Made by a program: the position numbers and the translations under genes. A DNA stretch of 64,000 bases, taken from NCBI GenBank assembly GCA_947568835.1, contig OX387606.1:17050001-17114000 (forward strand), in the 5' to 3' direction. The stretch comes from Protonemura montana. Taxonomy: Eukaryota; Arthropoda; Insecta; Plecoptera; Nemouridae. This document shows positions 61,801 through 64,000 of this stretch, in pieces. Each line of letters begins with the position of its first letter. Positions within the stretch are counted from its first letter, which is position 1. The notes under the pieces were generated by a model, which saw only the letters and a list, made by a program, of their open reading frames with translations, had not been told where the DNA came from and searched no databases.

Positions 61801-64000
61801 TCGTTTGGAGAGAGTTCTTCACTGTGAAGACAGGTATTTATCACAAAATATATTTTAACAAAGTAGGGAAATCAAAAGATTTTAAGGAAACATGCGTACA
61901 ATTTTGCTTGTTCCGAAATATAGCAAAATGCAAGCATACGTTTTACCTACTTACTGTTGTACATTCATTACTCAAGTGGGCTCTTCTCGAAATTGTAGCG
62001 TTGTTGTCAAAGCAATGAACTTATTGAATCAATTTTCAAACATAGAGTGCTCACCTTGCAGCAACGCTTGAAGGGCTACATTGTTATGGCACACGTTTTC
62101 GACCATTTGAAACACCCAGCAGGCGTACGTACGCAATTGCGTGTAAAAGAAACAGCCAGAGATCTGCAGCCAGCACTTCAAAAAAATCACAGCTACAGTG
62201 TACCTACACCGGGTAAGAAAGACATTTGAGTTGATTGCAGCCTACGCAGAAAGAACCCATATTGCTGTGTGCTCTTATTCTACCTGCATAGTTGCATCTG
62301 GGTAGGGGAGGAGGGGTCTAGTTGTCTCAAAATCTATCTATGTGTGCATATCTTCTAGAAAAATGAAGTTATTCTCATATCATACTTTTAATTGATTAAT
62401 ACACATTTGGTTATAATGTAAAAAAATTACGATTTAGCAGACTATCAGTTGACTTGCTATGTCCATTAGTTGACATGTAAATGTTTGAGACTTTTAACCC
62501 CACGTGTGGGTCTAGTTGTCTCACACACTGAGGCTAGTTGTCTCAGCGAGAAATTTCGTCATGTGATCATATAATTAACTTAATTAAAACCTGCATCAGT
62601 TACTTTATGACAATACTTAGTCAATGTTCGATCATTTATGTTAAAATCTTTTGCCACTTTTTCCTGCAACACAAATTGAGCAGCGCGTAACATGACATCG
62701 GGTGCTACCAGCCCCGACTTTCAGCTTTACAGTTAAAATTAATATATTTCTCGTGCATATATTCCTCATATAAGAAAAATTATAAACAGACAATATGTTT
62801 GCTTACAAGAATATAAATATGCCCATTCAATTAGATGGATATTTTTACGTAAAATATGAAATAACTTAGCAGCAGAAAAGTTACTAACAACTTGTCAAAC
62901 CAAAAAATTTCTTCTAGGAGTGTGAATTATGTACCGAAACGAATGAAATTTTCAGAATAGTAAGATATTTAGACGACGAAGCAGCCCGGATCAGTATTTT
63001 GCTTTTGGTACCATTTGGAGTCGAGATTTGAACACTGAGACAACTCACTCCTGAGACTTTTAGACCCCTCCTCCCTTACTAGTGGTTGTAATTTCTGAGA
63101 TTTTTCAGCATAAAAAATATATAGTGCTGACATAATCTCTTAGCGAACACAATTGCCAGACTATGATTTCTTGTTCATCGCTCACCCGAGCAGCATTTTC
63201 CACCACCTTATCACGGTCGGCAGGGGCTGTAAATGCAGGTCATGGCCTTGCCAAAGTATGCTGAAAGAGCCTATCAAAAATCCGGTCGCGAACACGTTTA
63301 GATGGGTGATCCCAGCAGCCAGAACGACTGTCATAGTGGACCAGAGGAACGTCGGCAGTGCGAACCGCTTGAACGTGTCCAAGTAGCTGTAGAAAGGAAT
63401 AAAAATGTCGTTACGAAAGGTGACAGACTCATAGGATTGTAGATCTACAGGCCAGCATATCTAAGTGTTATATCAGGTTTTGAAAAACCCTATTTTTTAT
63501 TTTTTATTTAAGCTCATTTGAGCTTAAAATCACCGGATCCCAATTTTCAGAGTTACCATGCTTTTACCCAATATATTTTTACAGTCTTCTGGTTCCTTTT
63601 CCGTTTCAAATGGTTTTCAAAAAACATGGTTTGCATTCAAAACTCAGAAACTAACTGCTAACTTACTAACTACAAACTAAAAAACAACTAATTGTTGTTT
63701 TCTAATATTGCCCCATGGAACAGCGTGGCCCTCTGATGGCTCAATTGCCTAGCAAGGGTGGATGTAAATCGATCCTTCCATAATCTCTACCACACCTCCA
63801 CCTACTTGTTTCCCGTATGATGGTTGTGCACAGGGTTGATGAAGTTGTGTTTATCGGCTAGGTGGTATACTTCCTTGTTGGTCCCACCATTGCTGACTTT
63901 CCCTGTAAGACGTTCTCGTCGCTCTACACGAAACACGCCCACTTGCCGGCACGCAAGCAGCAGCACGATCACATCCCCTGCGGCAACGTCATGACTTCGA
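49815..64000 (-). CDS. Piezo: Piezo mechanosensitive channel, C-terminal ~1,380 residues (5' partial)
   Basis: Piezo proteins form homotrimeric, membrane-tension-gated cation channels of about 2,500 or more residues. About 26 exons are visible from 63806-63977 to the stop at 49815-49817; the 5' part lies beyond the window. Signature blocks in order: [19 protein letters not shown] (63.3 kb); [13 protein letters not shown] (62.2); charged coil with RAGGYYMF (61.2-60.9); [19 protein letters not shown] (58.3); [15 protein letters not shown] (56.3); [13 protein letters not shown] (53.8); PF..E......W-type anchor motif reading [18 protein letters not shown] (53.4); extracellular cap (52.8-50.6); inner helix IHQ-ending exon 50033-50153; and C-terminal [15 protein letters not shown] (49815-49952). 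Most junctions I checked are in frame, including 52325/51736 and 50606/50153; the join between 59294 and 59128 is unresolved. No lesion was found, so the gene looks functional. Introns carry several repeats. Confidence 0.97.
50490..50540 (+). repeat. copy of the TCTGCGGGCTGCG dispersed repeat in a Piezo intron
   Basis: GGTGGAGGAGCCGGG followed by TTCTGCGGGCTGCGTTCAGG matches the copy at 31.23-31.28 kb in both blocks. It lies in the intron between 50153 and 50606. Confidence 0.6.
53221..53239 (+). repeat. 19-nt C homopolymer in a Piezo intron
   Basis: An uninterrupted run of about 19 C lies just beyond the donor of the exon at 53262-53428. Its exact length may be unreliable in assembly. Confidence 0.9.
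54662..55115 (+). mobile_element. 5S-rRNA-derived SINE, full-length copy
   Basis: The head at 54670-54755 reads like 5S rRNA: CATCGGTTCTCGTTAGATC, ACCGAAGTTAAGCAACAC, then GGTATTGGATGGGTGACC, which includes the internal promoter region. A body of about 300 bp follows (CAGGAGTAGGCTACGTGCC, GCACCGGGTTTCC). It ends CAGTGCGTCGTTAAAC with an AAT-repeat tail. This is the arrangement of SINE3-type elements. It sits in the 2.3-kb Piezo intron, opposite to the gene. Confidence 0.85.
55446..55640 (+). repeat. interstitial (TTAGG)n telomere-like array
   Basis: About 35 units of GGTTA with a few variants (GGTCA, GGTTT, TGTTA). TTAGG is the ancestral insect and arthropod telomere unit. The array is inside a Piezo intron. 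Confidence 0.95.
55842..55918 (+). repeat. inverted (CCTAA)n telomere-like array
   Basis: About 13 units of CCTAA, with a few CCTTA variants, form the reverse complement of the array that ends about 200 bp earlier. The spacer is a run of A/T tracts. The pair can fold into a hairpin with arms of about 70 bp. Confidence 0.9.
56445..56655 (+). mobile_element. 5S-derived SINE, 5'-damaged copy
   Basis: It matches the body of the full-length copy (ACAGCAACGTTATTCG, AATCCTGTTGTTCGCGTTGT, AGGCTACGTGCCGGCACCGG), but only the end of the 5S-like head remains (CACACTTGGTCAGTTCTG). The 3' tail is lost. It lies between two Piezo exons. Confidence 0.75.
60150..60512 (+). mobile_element. 5S-derived SINE, diverged copy
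   Basis: The head (AACGGTTTGGCGCGTAGGAA, CACCGATTCTCACTAAAGC, GGTATTGGATGGGTTACC) and tail (CAGTGCGTCGTTAAAC) are both present. The middle is shorter than in the copy at 54.66 kb. It is inserted in a Piezo intron in antisense orientation. Confidence 0.8.
62305..63076. mobile_element. MITE-like element with terminal inverted repeats and TA target site
   Basis: The left end GGGGAGGAGGGGTCTA (62305) and the reverse complement of the right end, AGGGAGGAGGGGTCTA (63061-63076), match at 15 of 16 positions. Each is flanked by TA (62303-62304 and 63077-63078). The interior is AT-rich without a reading frame and repeats GTCTAGTTGTCTCA or close variants near 62317, 62510 and 62532, plus inverted forms near 63040. 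TA duplication fits a Tc1/mariner-type non-autonomous element. It lies in the Piezo intron between 62203 and 63186. Confidence 0.75.

Overview
The window comes from an arthropod nuclear genome: intron-rich, AT-rich, with insect-type TTAGG telomere-like repeats, gustatory receptors (GRs) and ionotropic receptors (IRs), and the 3' half of a Piezo channel gene. I cannot resolve the lineage. The GR transmembrane-7 motif is TF...QS rather than the usual insect TY...QF, so a less-sampled hexapod or a crustacean is possible.

Layout. 1-5 kb has no convincing gene but holds a cluster of three large palindromes. 5.1-8.7 kb (+) is a complete nine-exon IR. 9.0-39.8 kb (-) is a tandem array of GR genes: six complete genes (9.0-11.8, 14.8-18.4, 19.9-23.1, 24.7-27.0, 27.5-30.8 and 36.4-39.8 kb), one lacking a visible first exon (31.9-35.0 kb) and one broken copy (12.4-13.6 kb). 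40.4-43.8 kb (-) is a second IR, paralogous to the first and facing it, so the two IRs bracket the GR array as an inverted pair. 45.4-48.0 kb holds a decayed element-like gene with a cysteine-rich tail, abutting a ninth, heavily damaged GR. 49.8-64.0 kb (-) is the C-terminal part of Piezo, whose 5' end lies outside the window.

All intact GRs share one architecture: intron 1 in phase 1, later introns in phase 0, and small 66-nt and 90-nt exons near the 3' end. The genes at 24.7 and 27.5 kb and the pseudogene at 46.4 kb lack the intron between exons 4 and 5, which marks them as a subfamily.

Together the intact genes would encode chemosensory channels (IRs, GRs) and a mechanosensory channel (Piezo). 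There is no operon logic; tandem and inverted duplication with sequence exchange explains the array.

Mobile DNA sits mainly in introns and intergenic gaps: 5S-rRNA-derived SINE copies, a tRNA-headed SINE beside a long hexamer microsatellite, a non-LTR reverse-transcriptase fragment, a TA-flanked MITE with inverted ends, inverted TTAGG/CCTAA arrays and a dispersed short repeat. Exon coordinates were placed by eye from GT/AG sites and reading-frame continuity and are not supported by transcripts.
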